This document shows positions 43,052 to 53,081 of a DNA stretch of 64,000 nucleotides, piece after piece; the stretch's first letter is position 1; each line of letters starts with the position of its first letter. Made by a program: the position numbers and the translations under genes. The notes under the pieces are model-generated. The model was not told the origin of the DNA and ran no database searches. It saw only the letters and a program-made list of their open reading frames with translations. Source of the stretch: Geothrix sp. (GTDB lineage: Bacteria; Acidobacteriota; Holophagae; Holophagales; Holophagaceae); NCBI RefSeq assembly GCF_020622065.1, contig NZ_JAHRYQ010000002.1, positions 617,905-681,904 on the forward strand, read 5' to 3'.

Positions 43052-44299
43052 TTACTGGATGCGGTCCATCCTGCGGAGCTCGGGCACCTTCCAGGCGGTG
43101 GCGGCCACCACCAGCAGGGTCATGCAGCCGCCGAAGACCACCGAGGGCACCAGGCCCAGGAGCCGGGCGGCCAGACCGCTCTCGAAGGCCCCGATCTCGT
43201 TGCTGGAGCCGATGAAGACCTGGTTCACCGAGGACACCCGGCCCAGCATGTGCTCCGGCGTGAGGGTCTGGACCAGGGTGGCCCGCAGCACCACGCTGAC
43301 ATTGTCCACAGCCCCGCTGGCGGCCAGCGCCAGCAGGCTCAGGAGGAAGCTCCGGCTCAGCGCGAAGGCGATCATGGCCACGCCGAAGGCGCCCACACAG
43401 AGCAGCAGGGTCCGCCCCGCCCGGCGCAGGGGCGGCCGGTGGGCCAGGGTGATGCCCATGAGCACCGAACCCGCGGCCGGGGCGGCGCGCAGGATGCCGA
43501 GGCCCTGAGGTCCCACCTGGAGGATCTCCTTGGCGAACACGGGCAGCACGGCCACTGCCCCGCCGAAGAGCACGGCGAAGAGGTCGAGGCTGATGGCCCC
43601 CAGCAGCAGACGCCGCGAGAACACGAAACGCAGGCCCTCGCCCAGGCTCTGGAGGATGGACCCCACCCGCGGCGCCACCATCCGCGGCGCGTAGCGGACG
43701 GCGAACATGCCCAGGAGCCCACCCGTCATCAGCGCCATCACCAGGAAATGGGCCGTCACCGGGCCGCGCCAGGCATAGACCAGTCCTCCCAGGGCCGGGC
43801 CGAGCACCATGCCCGAGTGGAAGACGGCCACGCGCCAGGTGGAGCCGTTCGCATAGAGTTCCTTGGGCAGCAGGTCCGTGCCCAGGGCCACATTGGCCGG
43901 GCGGTAGAAGGCCCGCATGATGCCCGTGAGGAAGATGATCCCGTAGATGGGCCCGACCGCCTTGGCCAGGGGCCCGACCTGGAACTGCCAGCTGAACCCC
44001 CAGAGCAGGGCCGAGCAGAGGGCGAGCCCCAGGGTCGAGGCCATGCAGAGGCGCAGGCGGTTCATCCGGTCCGCCGCGTGGCCGCCGAACAGCGCCAGGG
44101 CCAGAAAGGGCAGCGCTTCGGACAGCCCCACCAGCCCCAACGCCAAGGGATCCCCCGTGCGGTCGTAGACCTGCCAGCCCACCACCACGCCCTGCATCTG
44201 AAGCCCCAGGGTGACGAGACCCATGGAGGCGATGAACCAGCGGTAGCTTCCGTCCCTCAGGGCCGCGTAGGGGTCGTGGGGGGTGCCGGCCTCAGCCAC
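43052..44299 (-). CDS. MFS transporter (EntS-like)
   Basis: 415 aa, about 12 transmembrane helices and the GHAADRMNRLRL motif A. The closest type is the small MFS_3/EntS exporter group, so efflux of a siderophore-like compound or drug is plausible. GTG start at 44299. The gene is three bases after the permease gene, so part of the same operon. Confidence 0.88.
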   Translation of the reverse strand: MAEAGTPHDPYAALRDGSYRWFIASMGLVTLGLQMQGVVVGWQVYDRTGDPLALGLVGLSEALPFLALALFGGHAADRMNRLRLCMASTLGLALCSALLWGFSWQFQVGPLAKAVGPIYGIIFLTGIMRAFYRPANVALGTDLLPKELYANGSTWRVAVFHSGMVLGPALGGLVYAWRGPVTAHFLVMALMTGGLLGMFAVRYAPRMVAPRVGSILQSLGEGLRFVFSRRLLLGAISLDLFAVLFGGAVAVLPVFAKEILQVGPQGLGILRAAPAAGSVLMGITLAHRPPLRRAGRTLLLCVGAFGVAMIAFALSRSFLLSLLALAASGAVDNVSVVLRATLVQTLTPEHMLGRVSSVNQVFIGSSNEIGAFESGLAARLLGLVPSVVFGGCMTLLVVAATAWKVPELRRMDRIQ

Positions 44300-44302
44300 G
44301 GT

Positions 44303-45520
44303 TCACTCGTACCGCAGGGCGTCGATCACATCCAGCTTCGCGGCCTTCACGGCGGGCAGGAAGCCGGCCGCCACGCCCACCACCCCGGAGAAGCCCAGGC
44401 CCAGGGCCACGGCCCAGGTTTCGGTCACGGCGGGCACCTGGAACTTCTGGAGGATGAACACGGCCGTGTACGCGAATCCGATCCCGATGACGCCGCCCAG
44501 CACGGAGAGCACGATGGCCTCGATGAGGAACTGCCAGAGGATGCTCCGCTGGGTGGCGCCCAGGGCCCGGCGGATGCCGATCTCCCGGGTGCGCTCAGTG
44601 ACGCTCACCAGCATGATGTTCGAGATGCCGATGCCGCCCACCACCAGAGAGATGCTGGCGGCCACGGCCAGCAGGGCCGTGAGGATGCCCGCCTGCTGGC
44701 TCTGCATCTGCACGATGTCGTCCTGCTTGCGGATCTGGAAGGGGTTGTCGTCCTTGGGCGCCACCTTCATGCGCTGGCGCAGAAGGGCCGTGACCTCGGC
44801 TTCGGCCAGCTCGGCCTTTCCCTCCTGGGCGCTGACCATGATGCGCTGGATCTTGTCGCGCCCCATGATCTTGCGCATGACCGTGGTGTAGGGCGCCACG
44901 ATGAGGTCATCCTGGTCGCCCCACATGCCGGCGCCCTTCTTCTCCAGCACGCCGACCACCTGGAAGGGCAGCGCGCCCACCCGCACGGTCTGGCCCACGG
45001 GGTCCTCGCCATTGGGGAAGAGGTTGTCCTTCACGGTCTGGCCGATGACGCAGACCTTGGCCATGCCGCGGACTTCGGTGTCGGTGAAGAAGCGCCCGTT
45101 CTCAACTTCCCAGCCCCGGATCTGGAGGAACTCGGGGCCGGTGCCCTGGACCTGGGTGACATAGTTGCTGTTCTGGAAGATGATGGGCCGCGTGGTCTGG
45201 ACCTGGGCGGAGGCCGCCACCACGCTGCTCTGTGCGAGCTCCTGCTGGATCAGGGGAGGGTCGCTTTCCAGCAGGATGTCCGCGCTGCCCATGGCCGACG
45301 GGCCGAAGCGGTTTCCGCCGCTGCCGGGGAAGATGGTCAGCATGTTGGAGCCCATGTTCTGGATCAGGGCGATGGAGGCCCGCTTCGAACCCTCGCCGAT
45401 GCCGATCATGGCGATGACCGCCCCCACGCCCACGATGATGCCGAGCATGGTGAGAAACGCGCGCATCTTGTTGCGCGTGATGGCGAACAGCGCGAGCTTG
45501 ATGAACTCCAGGAACCGCAT
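44303..45520 (-). CDS. MacB-type ABC transporter permease (no ATPase domain)
   Basis: 405 aa, periplasmic MacB_PCD domain between helix 1 (about 15-40) and three C-terminal helices of the FtsX type (about 280-390). The MacB protein of E. coli is about 648 aa with an N-terminal ABC ATPase; here only the permease half exists. No ABC ATPase gene is next to it in the window, so the ATPase must be elsewhere or absent. Confidence 0.9.
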   Translation of the reverse strand: MRFLEFIKLALFAITRNKMRAFLTMLGIIVGVGAVIAMIGIGEGSKRASIALIQNMGSNMLTIFPGSGGNRFGPSAMGSADILLESDPPLIQQELAQSSVVAASAQVQTTRPIIFQNSNYVTQVQGTGPEFLQIRGWEVENGRFFTDTEVRGMAKVCVIGQTVKDNLFPNGEDPVGQTVRVGALPFQVVGVLEKKGAGMWGDQDDLIVAPYTTVMRKIMGRDKIQRIMVSAQEGKAELAEAEVTALLRQRMKVAPKDDNPFQIRKQDDIVQMQSQQAGILTALLAVAASISLVVGGIGISNIMLVSVTERTREIGIRRALGATQRSILWQFLIEAIVLSVLGGVIGIGFAYTAVFILQKFQVPAVTETWAVALGLGFSGVVGVAAGFLPAVKAAKLDVIDALRYE

Positions 45521-45532
45521 GGATCCTCCCGG

Positions 45533-47089
45533 CTAGCGCCGTCCGCCCTGGCCGCCCGGCGTGGCCGCCGCGCCGTTGGCCTGCTTGGTGTTTTCGACAC
45601 CCACCAGGATCTGCAGGCCCTCCTGGAGGCCCTCGCCGGTCACTTCGGTAAACTGGCCGTCGGTGATGCCGGCCTTCACCACCAGGGCCTTGGGCTTGCC
45701 GTTCTCCAGCACCCAGATGCGGTCCTCCCGCCGGGCCACCAGGCCGCCCTTGCTGCCGGTGGTGCTCTGGGCACCGGGCCGGGGACCACCGCCCATCGTC
45801 ATGGGCTGGCCCAGGCGCGGACCATCGGCCTTCTTCTCATCCTTGATGAAGGCCGACGGGTTGAACCGCAGGGCGGAGTTCGGCACCCGCAGCACATCCT
45901 TGCGCTGGTTGGTGACGATGGTGACATTGGCCGTCATGCCCGAGCGCAGGGCCAGGGTGCCGGTGAACTTCGGGCCGCCGAGCTGGCTGGCGCCGCCGGG
46001 GATCCGGGCCAGGGCCTTCGGATCGCCCACAGGAGCCTGGGCCGTGGCAGCCGTGGGACGCACCTGGTCGGTTCTGCCCTGCCCCGCCTGGCGCTCCTTG
46101 AACCGCTTCAGGAAGTCCGCCTTGGTGGTACCCGCCGGCAGGCGGTCCTTCATGCGCTCCCAGGCCTTTTCGGGGTCGGGGGCACCCTGCCCCGCGGCAG
46201 GTGCCACGGCGGATTCCGCGCCACGGGCATGGCCGCCGGCGGCCTGGGCAGAGCCCTGGGCCTCTTCGCCGGAGCCGGGAAGAGGCTCGTTGGGAACGAT
46301 CATCTCCACGACATAGTTCACGACATTCTGGGTCGTGATCGGCTCCTGCCGGACCAGGCTCACGGTGGCGCCGAACTGGCGGTCGGGCAGGCTGTCCACC
46401 GTGAAGAAGGCGCGCTGCCCCACCTTCACTTCGTCGATGTCCGATTCGCCGATGGAGACCTGGACCTTCATCTTCGACAGGTCCTGGGCGATCTGGAAGA
46501 GGTTGGGCGTGCTGAAGCTGGCGGCCACGGTCTGGCCCACATCCGCGAGCCGGGAGATGACGACGCCATCCACCGGAGCCGTGATGTTGCAGTAGCCGAG
46601 GTTGGCCTTGGCGCGCTCCAGGGAGGCCTTGGCGTTCTCGTAGCTGGCCACGGCAGTCTGGTAGGCCACCTGCTTGGCCTCGAGATCCTGGTCCGCCAGC
46701 AGCTTTTCCGCCGCCAGGCGCTTGGCGCGCTCGTACTGGCGCCGGGCGTCATCCATGCTCGCCTTGGCCCGGTCCATGCCGGCTTCGGCGTCCTTCAGCT
46801 GGGTCTCCCAGATGGTCGGATCGATCTGGGCGATGAGCTGGCCTTTCTTCACGATGCTGTTGTAGTCCACATAGAGGGCCGAGATCACCCCGGACACCTG
46901 GGTGCCCACGGCCACCTGCACCACCGGGCTCACCGCGCCCGTGGCATTGATCCGCTGGGTGATGTTGCCCTTGTCCAGCTTGGCCTGACGCCACTTCACT
47001 TCATCCTTGGGCCGCGTGAGGGCGTAGCCGGCTCCCGCCGCCACCACCGCGACGCCAATGCCAAGAACGATCCAGGTGTTCCGCTTCAT
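45533..47089 (-). CDS. MacA-like periplasmic adaptor protein with a long insertion
   Basis: 518 aa. N-terminal membrane helix (6-24), lipoyl-like hairpin domains (about 44-95 and 165-185) with a coiled-coil hairpin (about 100-160), and the beta-barrel region. Residues about 270-375 form a Gly/Ala/Pro-rich insert before the GALRSGMTANVTIVTNQR strand, which the E. coli MacA lacks. ATG at 47089 is used (MKRNTW); 47110 is a second option. 12 bp before the permease gene. Confidence 0.88.
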   Translation of the reverse strand: MKRNTWIVLGIGVAVVAAGAGYALTRPKDEVKWRQAKLDKGNITQRINATGAVSPVVQVAVGTQVSGVISALYVDYNSIVKKGQLIAQIDPTIWETQLKDAEAGMDRAKASMDDARRQYERAKRLAAEKLLADQDLEAKQVAYQTAVASYENAKASLERAKANLGYCNITAPVDGVVISRLADVGQTVAASFSTPNLFQIAQDLSKMKVQVSIGESDIDEVKVGQRAFFTVDSLPDRQFGATVSLVRQEPITTQNVVNYVVEMIVPNEPLPGSGEEAQGSAQAAGGHARGAESAVAPAAGQGAPDPEKAWERMKDRLPAGTTKADFLKRFKERQAGQGRTDQVRPTAATAQAPVGDPKALARIPGGASQLGGPKFTGTLALRSGMTANVTIVTNQRKDVLRVPNSALRFNPSAFIKDEKKADGPRLGQPMTMGGGPRPGAQSTTGSKGGLVARREDRIWVLENGKPKALVVKAGITDGQFTEVTGEGLQEGLQILVGVENTKQANGAAATPGGQGGRR

Positions 47090-47198
47090 GCGCCGCGCTC
47101 CGAATCTCAAAGGGCCGGGCAGGGCCCAGCCTTAAACCTTCGCATAACGATGTATGGACCGCCAGATCAGGTTCCCGGTTGAGGCGGAAATTCCAGAA

Positions 47199-48698
47199 TC
47201 AGCGAATCAGGCCGAGCCCCTCGACCAGGGCGCGTCGGGCGAACCCATCTGCAAGGAAATACTGGAGAAAGCCGCCAGCAAGGACGATGCCGGCGGCCAC
47301 CAGCACCGTGGCGCCGGCCAGGGGGGCGTGCACGGCCGGGCGATCCGAGGCCAGGCGCTCCGCCTCGGCGCTGGGGGCCTGGAGGAAGAGGGCCACGAGG
47401 AAGCGCAGGTAGTAATAGGCGGACACCAGACTCGCCAGCACGCCCAGGATGGCCAGGCCCACATGGCCCGTGCCCACCAGCTCACGGAAGATCATGTACT
47501 TGCCGTAGAAGCCACCCAGGGGCGGGATGCCCGCCAGGCTCAGCATGAACACGGCGGCGGCGAAGCCCATGGCGGGCCGCTTCCAGCCCAGGCCCCGCAG
47601 ATCCTCGAAGGTGGTGTGCTCGCCCACCAGGCCGAAGGCCGTCAGCAGGCCGAAGGCGCCCAGGTTCATGGCCAGGTAGATGACCAGGTAGAACAGCACG
47701 CCCGTGTGGGCGGCGGGGGTGCCGGCCACGAAGCCGAGCATCAGGTAGCCTGCGTGGCTGATGCTGGAATAGGCCAGCATGCGCTTCACATTGGACTGCA
47801 CCAGGGCGGTGAGGTTGCCCACCACCAGGGTGGCCACGGCCAGCACGGCCACCACGGCCTGCATCTTCACGCCCACGGCGCTCAGGGGTGCCAGGCTGCC
47901 GGGGAAGATGCGGAGCAGGGCGATGAAGGCCACGCCCTTGGTGGCCACGGACATGAAGCCGGCGATGGGATGGGGCGAAGCCTCATAGGCGTCCGGCGTC
48001 CACTGATGGAAGGGCACGGCGGAAACCTTGAAGAGGAAGCCCAGCAGCAGGAGGGCCGCGCCTGCCAGCACCAGCGGATCCAGGGCCAGTCCCTGGGCCT
48101 TGAGGATGACGGCGGCGGTGGTCAGATCGAGGCTGCCACTCAGGCCGTAGATCAGCACGCCGCCCATGAGGAAGCAGCTGGAGGCCACGGCCCCGGTGAT
48201 GAAGTACTTCATGCCGCCTTCGGCGCTCTGGGGCCGCGCCCGCACGGTGCCCACCAGGGCGTAGAGCGGCACGCTGAAGAGCTCGAGGCCCAGGAACAGG
48301 GCCACGAAGTGCGTCGTGGAGGCGAAGAGCATCATGCCCACCACGGAGAAGAGCAGCAGGGAGAGGCTCTCCCCCTTCACCCAGCCTTCCTGGTGGAAGT
48401 GGTCCCAGCTCTGGAGGATGGTGAGGGCCGCGGCCACCAGCAGGAAGATGCCGGTGAACTGGGACAGGCGGTCCATGCGGAGCTGGAAGAAACTGGGCTG
48501 GGCGCCGGTCTGCCAGAGGTCAGTCAGGTACCAGAAGCTCGCGCCTACGGCCAACAGGGCCGTGCCGTACATGACGGCCCGGATCCACTTGGCGGTGGCC
48601 TGATCCTTGTCGAGGGACATGAGGGGGATCAGGCAGGCGCCGAGGGCCGGGAGGATCAGCGGCAGCAGGGCCGCCCACTGGCTGGGAGTGAGGCTCAT
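47199..48698 (-). CDS. nuoN: NADH-quinone oxidoreductase subunit N
   Basis: 499 aa, 14 transmembrane helices of the Mrp-antiporter type, with YSSISHAGYLMLGF and a KVSAVPFHQWTPDAYEAS motif. Proton-pumping membrane subunit of complex I. The start overlaps the nuoM stop. Confidence 0.95.
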   Translation of the reverse strand: MSLTPSQWAALLPLILPALGACLIPLMSLDKDQATAKWIRAVMYGTALLAVGASFWYLTDLWQTGAQPSFFQLRMDRLSQFTGIFLLVAAALTILQSWDHFHQEGWVKGESLSLLLFSVVGMMLFASTTHFVALFLGLELFSVPLYALVGTVRARPQSAEGGMKYFITGAVASSCFLMGGVLIYGLSGSLDLTTAAVILKAQGLALDPLVLAGAALLLLGFLFKVSAVPFHQWTPDAYEASPHPIAGFMSVATKGVAFIALLRIFPGSLAPLSAVGVKMQAVVAVLAVATLVVGNLTALVQSNVKRMLAYSSISHAGYLMLGFVAGTPAAHTGVLFYLVIYLAMNLGAFGLLTAFGLVGEHTTFEDLRGLGWKRPAMGFAAAVFMLSLAGIPPLGGFYGKYMIFRELVGTGHVGLAILGVLASLVSAYYYLRFLVALFLQAPSAEAERLASDRPAVHAPLAGATVLVAAGIVLAGGFLQYFLADGFARRALVEGLGLIR

Positions 48699-50317
48699 CA
48701 GTGCACCTCGTGGGCGGCGGAGGATTCAGAAGCCGCGGGAGCTTCATGGGCTTGGGCCCCGGCGGGCGCCGGCGCTTCATGGACGGCCGGCCTCAGGACG
48801 AAGGTCCGGGGCGCCGGAGCCTTGATGTCCTGCAGCAGCGAGGCCACGGGGGCTTCACTGGCGACCATGAAGGTCTTCGGATGGACGCCCATCCACACGA
48901 TAAGCACCACCAGGGGCAGCATCACCGCGATCTCCCGCGCATTCAGGTCGCTGTGCAGGTGGTGGGTGCCGCTGTCCTCGTCCTTGTTTTCGGGGCCCCA
49001 GAAGACCCGCATGAACATCCAGAGCATGTAGACCGCGCCCAGCAGCACGCCCGAGGTGGCGAGGCAGGCATAGAGCCGGCCCCAGCCGAAGCCGGAGAGG
49101 AAGGTGCCGTTGAGGATCCAGAACTCGCCCACGAACCCGTTGGTCAGCGGCAGGCCGATGGAACTCAGCGTGACGATCATGAAGAAGGTGGTGAACACGG
49201 GCATCTTCGTCACCACGCCGCCGAAGTCGGCGATCATGCGCGTGTGGGCCCGGTCGTAGAGCATGCCCACCAGGAGGAAGAGCGCGCCGGTGCTGATGCC
49301 GTGGTTGAGCATCTGGAGCATGGCGCCCTGGGTGCCGATGACGGTCATGGACGCGAGGCCCAGCATCACGAAGCCCATGTGGCTCACGGAGGAGTAGGCC
49401 ACCAGCTTCTTGATGTCGCGCTGCACCATGGCCACCAGCGCGCCGTAGACGATGGCGACGACGCTGAGGAGGGCGATGGGCTGGGCGTAGTGCATCGCCG
49501 CCTGGGGGAACATGGGGATGGCGAAGCGGATGAAGCCGTATCCGCCCAGCTTCAGCAGCACGCCAGCGAGGATGACCGAACCGGCCGTGGGCGCCTGCAC
49601 ATGGGCGTCCGGCAGCCAGGTGTGGAGCGGGAAGAGGGGCACCTTGATGGCGAAGGCCACCGCGAAGGCGACGAACAGCCAGCACTGGACGCCGAAGGGC
49701 AGCGCCGAGGCGGCCTGGGCCATCACGGCGGGATTGAAGCCGCCGGCCTTGTTGGCCAGGTAGAGCAGCGCCACCAGCCAGAGCAGCGAACCGCTCAGGG
49801 TGTAGAGGAAGAACTTGTTGGCGGCGTAGCGGCGCTCACCGCCGCCCCAGACCCCGATCATGAAGTACATCGGGATCAGCATGGCCTCCCAGAAGAGGTA
49901 GAAGAAGAACAGGTCCTGGGCCATCAGGGCGCCCAGCATGCCGGTCTCGAGCAGGAGGAACAGGGCCGCGAAGGTGCCGATGCGGTCCTTCAGGCTGTTC
50001 CAGGTGCCCAGCATGGTGAGGGGCACGAGGAAGGTCGTGAGGATGACGAGCCAGAGGTTCAGGCCATCCACGGTCAGGGAGTAGTCCACCGGCAGGTTCA
50101 CGAGGGTGAACCAGGGGGCGCGCTCGACGAGGACCGCGCCGGTCGCTCCGTGGCCCAGCAGCCAGGCGAGGCTCAGGATGAAGACGCCCAGGGCGCCCAG
50201 GAACCCGAGCAGCCGGGCCAGCTTGCCCAGGGAGTGCGGCAGGGCCATCAGCACGAACCCCAGCAGGGTCGGCGCGAAGACCAGGAAGGTGAGGGGATGG
50301 GAGTTCAGCCAGGTCAT
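48698..50317 (-). CDS. nuoM: NADH-quinone oxidoreductase subunit M
   Basis: 539 aa. KVPLFPLHTWLPDAHVQAP and YSSVSHMGFVMLGL are the antiporter signature with the conserved Lys/Glu. A C-terminal tail of about 60 residues rich in Ala/Pro (after the last helix) is unusually long and hydrophilic. ATG at 50317. Confidence 0.95.
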   Translation of the reverse strand: MTWLNSHPLTFLVFAPTLLGFVLMALPHSLGKLARLLGFLGALGVFILSLAWLLGHGATGAVLVERAPWFTLVNLPVDYSLTVDGLNLWLVILTTFLVPLTMLGTWNSLKDRIGTFAALFLLLETGMLGALMAQDLFFFYLFWEAMLIPMYFMIGVWGGGERRYAANKFFLYTLSGSLLWLVALLYLANKAGGFNPAVMAQAASALPFGVQCWLFVAFAVAFAIKVPLFPLHTWLPDAHVQAPTAGSVILAGVLLKLGGYGFIRFAIPMFPQAAMHYAQPIALLSVVAIVYGALVAMVQRDIKKLVAYSSVSHMGFVMLGLASMTVIGTQGAMLQMLNHGISTGALFLLVGMLYDRAHTRMIADFGGVVTKMPVFTTFFMIVTLSSIGLPLTNGFVGEFWILNGTFLSGFGWGRLYACLATSGVLLGAVYMLWMFMRVFWGPENKDEDSGTHHLHSDLNAREIAVMLPLVVLIVWMGVHPKTFMVASEAPVASLLQDIKAPAPRTFVLRPAVHEAPAPAGAQAHEAPAASESSAAHEVH

Positions 50318-50325
50318 CGCCCCAC

Positions 50326-52230
50326 CTACTTCAGGAAGACATAGAGGAGGACCGCGGCCCCCAGCGCCATGCTGAGCGCGTAGTTGCGCACCCGGCCGGT
50401 CTGGAAGAGGGCGGTGAAGTCCCCGAACACCCGGGCCAGCGCGCCCGGCAGGTTCACGCCCACGCCGTCGATGATGATCACATCGAAGAGCTTCCACAGC
50501 ACATTGCCGAACCAGCGGATGGGGCGGAGCAGGTAGAGCTCCACGCCCTCATCCACGAAGTACTTGTTCAGCAGCAGGCTGTGGACGAAGGGGAACTTCG
50601 CGGCGAAGGCCAGTTCCCAGGCCGGGCCGTCCTTATACTTCGACCAGCCCAGGAAACCGAAAAGCAGGCCCAGGGTCGTGGAAATAAGGGCGAGCAGGAC
50701 CGCCGGCCCCTCGTGGTGCCCGTGGGCGCCATGGGTCTGGCCGTAAGTCAGGGCGGAGTTCAGCCATTCGCCGATCCGGAAGTGGCCGCCGAAGGCCTCG
50801 GGCACGCCCCAGAAGCCCCAGAGCAGGGAGCCCACGGCCAGCACCATGAGCGGCACCGTCATGGTGAGCGGGCTTTCGTGGGCGTGCTCATAGGCGTGGT
50901 GATCGCGGGGCTCGCCCCAGAAGGTCAGGGCCATAAGGCGCCACATGTAGAAGCTGGTGCAGCAGGCGCCGATCACGCCGATCACCCAGAGGATCGGGGA
51001 CTTCAGGTAGGCCAGATAGAGGATCTCGTCCTTGCTGAAGAAGCCCGAAGTGCCCGGAAAGCCCATGATGGCGACGGTGCCGGCCACCATGGTGAGGAAG
51101 GTGATCTTCGTCTTGGTCTTCAGCCCGCCCATCTTGAACAGGTCCTGCTCGTGGTGCATGGCGTGGATCACGCTGCCGGCGCCGAGGAAGAGGAGGGCCT
51201 TGAACCAGGCGTGGGTGAAGACATGGAAGAAGCCCGCCGCGAAGCCCGCCGCGCCCAGGCCCAGGAACATGTAGCCCAGCTGGGAGACGGTGGAGTAGGC
51301 CAGCACCTTCTTGATGTCGCGCTGGAAGAGGCCGATGGTGGCCGCAAAGAGCGCCGTGGCCGCGCCCACCCAGGCCACCACGGTCATCGTGATGGGGGCC
51401 AGGGTGAAGACGGGCGCCAGGCGGCAGATCATGTAGATGCCGCTGGTCACCATGGTGGCGGCGTGGATGAGGGCGCTGACGGGCGTCGGGCCCGCCATGG
51501 CGTCCGGCAGCCAGAGATAGAGGGGCAACTGGGCGCTCTTGCCTGTGGCGCCCACGAAGAGCATCAGGGTGGCGAAGGTGAGGACGCCGAAGCCCACTTC
51601 GGGGGCCAGGTGGCCGGACTGGGTCAGGATGTCGGAGATGGTCAGCGTGCCGAAGGCGGCGAAGAGCACCAGCATGCCGATGGAGACGCCCAGGTCGCCC
51701 ACGCGGTTGGTGAGGAAGGCCTTCAGGCCCGCCTGGGGCGCGAAGTCCGTCTCGTAGTAGTAGCCGATGAGCAGGTAGGAGCAGAGGCCCACGCCCTCCC
51801 AGCCCACGAACATCAGCGGCAGGCTGGAGCCCATGATCAGGGTGAGCATGAAGAACACGAAGAGGTTCAGGTAGCTGAAGAACCGGGCGTAGCCCTCATC
51901 CCCGTGCATGTAGCCCACGGAGTAGAGGTGGATGAGGAAGCCGATGCCCGTGACGATAAGCATCATGGTGCCGCTGAGGGAATCGATGACCAAGCCGAAG
52001 GGGACACTCAGGGTCCCGGTGGCCATCCACTCGCCGTAGCTCAGGGCGAGGCGGTGGTCCGGCATGCTCTTCATGGCGAAGAAGGCCGAGGTGGCCAGCA
52101 CCAGGGAGCCCAGCACCACGCCGAGGCCGACGACGGTGACGGCGCCCTTGCCGGCGCGCTTGCCCAGCAGGCCGTTGAAGGCCGCGCCCAGCAGGGGGAG
52201 GATCGGAATGAGCCAGTAATACTTGTTCAT
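50326..52230 (-). CDS. nuoL: NADH-quinone oxidoreductase subunit L
   Basis: 634 aa. ATGKSAQLPLYLWLPDAMAGPTPVSALIHAATMV and YSTVSQLGYMFLGLG are the signatures; 16 helices with the lateral helix at the C-terminus. Eight bases after nuoM on the same strand. Confidence 0.96.
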   Translation of the reverse strand: MNKYYWLIPILPLLGAAFNGLLGKRAGKGAVTVVGLGVVLGSLVLATSAFFAMKSMPDHRLALSYGEWMATGTLSVPFGLVIDSLSGTMMLIVTGIGFLIHLYSVGYMHGDEGYARFFSYLNLFVFFMLTLIMGSSLPLMFVGWEGVGLCSYLLIGYYYETDFAPQAGLKAFLTNRVGDLGVSIGMLVLFAAFGTLTISDILTQSGHLAPEVGFGVLTFATLMLFVGATGKSAQLPLYLWLPDAMAGPTPVSALIHAATMVTSGIYMICRLAPVFTLAPITMTVVAWVGAATALFAATIGLFQRDIKKVLAYSTVSQLGYMFLGLGAAGFAAGFFHVFTHAWFKALLFLGAGSVIHAMHHEQDLFKMGGLKTKTKITFLTMVAGTVAIMGFPGTSGFFSKDEILYLAYLKSPILWVIGVIGACCTSFYMWRLMALTFWGEPRDHHAYEHAHESPLTMTVPLMVLAVGSLLWGFWGVPEAFGGHFRIGEWLNSALTYGQTHGAHGHHEGPAVLLALISTTLGLLFGFLGWSKYKDGPAWELAFAAKFPFVHSLLLNKYFVDEGVELYLLRPIRWFGNVLWKLFDVIIIDGVGVNLPGALARVFGDFTALFQTGRVRNYALSMALGAAVLLYVFLK

Positions 52231-52237
52231 CGCATCC

Positions 52238-52567
52238 TCACTGCTTCAGGCTGGCGGCCCGGTCCGAGTCGGTGGTGTCCCGGTGACGGTAGAGGCCGAT
52301 GATCAGCGCCAGACCAATGGCCGCTTCGCAGGCGGCCACGGCGATGATGAAGAGGTAGAACACCGTGGCCTGGGCATCCCCGCTCCGGAAGCGGGCGAAA
52401 GCCAGCAGGGCCACATTGGCGGCGTTGAGCATCAGCTCGACACCCATGAACTGCATGATCAGGGTGCGGCGCAGCAGCACCGTGGCCAGCCCCAGGGCGA
52501 AGAGCAGGAGGGCCACCACCAGGTATCCCTGGAGGCCGCCGTGGAGGATCGCGTCCATGCCGGTCAT
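52238..52567 (-). CDS. nuoK: NADH-quinone oxidoreductase subunit K
   Basis: 109 aa, three helices and FMGVELMLNAANVALLAF with the conserved glutamate. Spacing to nuoL seven bases. Confidence 0.95.
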   Translation of the reverse strand: MTGMDAILHGGLQGYLVVALLLFALGLATVLLRRTLIMQFMGVELMLNAANVALLAFARFRSGDAQATVFYLFIIAVAACEAAIGLALIIGLYRHRDTTDSDRAASLKQ

Positions 52568-52577
52568 CGCTGGCTCC

Positions 52578-53072
52578 TCACAGATTCCGCTTGGTCAGCG
52601 CCACGGCGCCGATCATGGCCGCCAGCAGCAGCAGGCCCGCCACTTCGAACCCCAGCAGGTGGTCGGCGAAGAGCGTCGAGCCCACAGCCTGCAGGCTCAT
52701 GGCTCGAGGCAGCTCCCCGCCCCTCGTCGCCAGGTCCTTCAGGCCACCGGAGGCCAGTACCAGCTTCACGGCGCCGAAGGCCATGGCCGCGAGCAGGGCC
52801 AGGGACAGCCAGCGTTGGATGGGGTGGGCCACCTCGGCCTTCTCCTCTTCATGGCTGTTCAGCATCATGATCACGAAGAGCACCAGCACCATGATGGCGC
52901 CGGTATAGACGATGATCTGGAAGGCCGCAGCCACGGGGTTGGCCAGCAGCACGAAGAGGCCCGCCACGCCGAAGAAGGCGGCCACCATGCAGAGGCCTGC
53001 CATGACGACATTCTTCTGGAGCAGCATCCCCAGGGCACCCAGGAGCGTGATGAGGGCGAAGGTGATGAACAT
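52578..53072 (-). CDS. nuoJ: NADH-quinone oxidoreductase subunit J
   Basis: 164 aa, five helices; FQIIVYTGAIMVLVLFVIMMLN is the family signature. Confidence 0.95.
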   Translation of the reverse strand: MFITFALITLLGALGMLLQKNVVMAGLCMVAAFFGVAGLFVLLANPVAAAFQIIVYTGAIMVLVLFVIMMLNSHEEEKAEVAHPIQRWLSLALLAAMAFGAVKLVLASGGLKDLATRGGELPRAMSLQAVGSTLFADHLLGFEVAGLLLLAAMIGAVALTKRNL

Positions 53073-53081
53073 GGCCTCTCC

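Noticed and set aside
43250-47182. 1310-aa plus-strand ORF over the MFS, permease and adaptor genes
   Set aside because: It is the antisense of three clearly recognised genes, typical for high-GC3 DNA, with a His/Gly-rich low-complexity translation.
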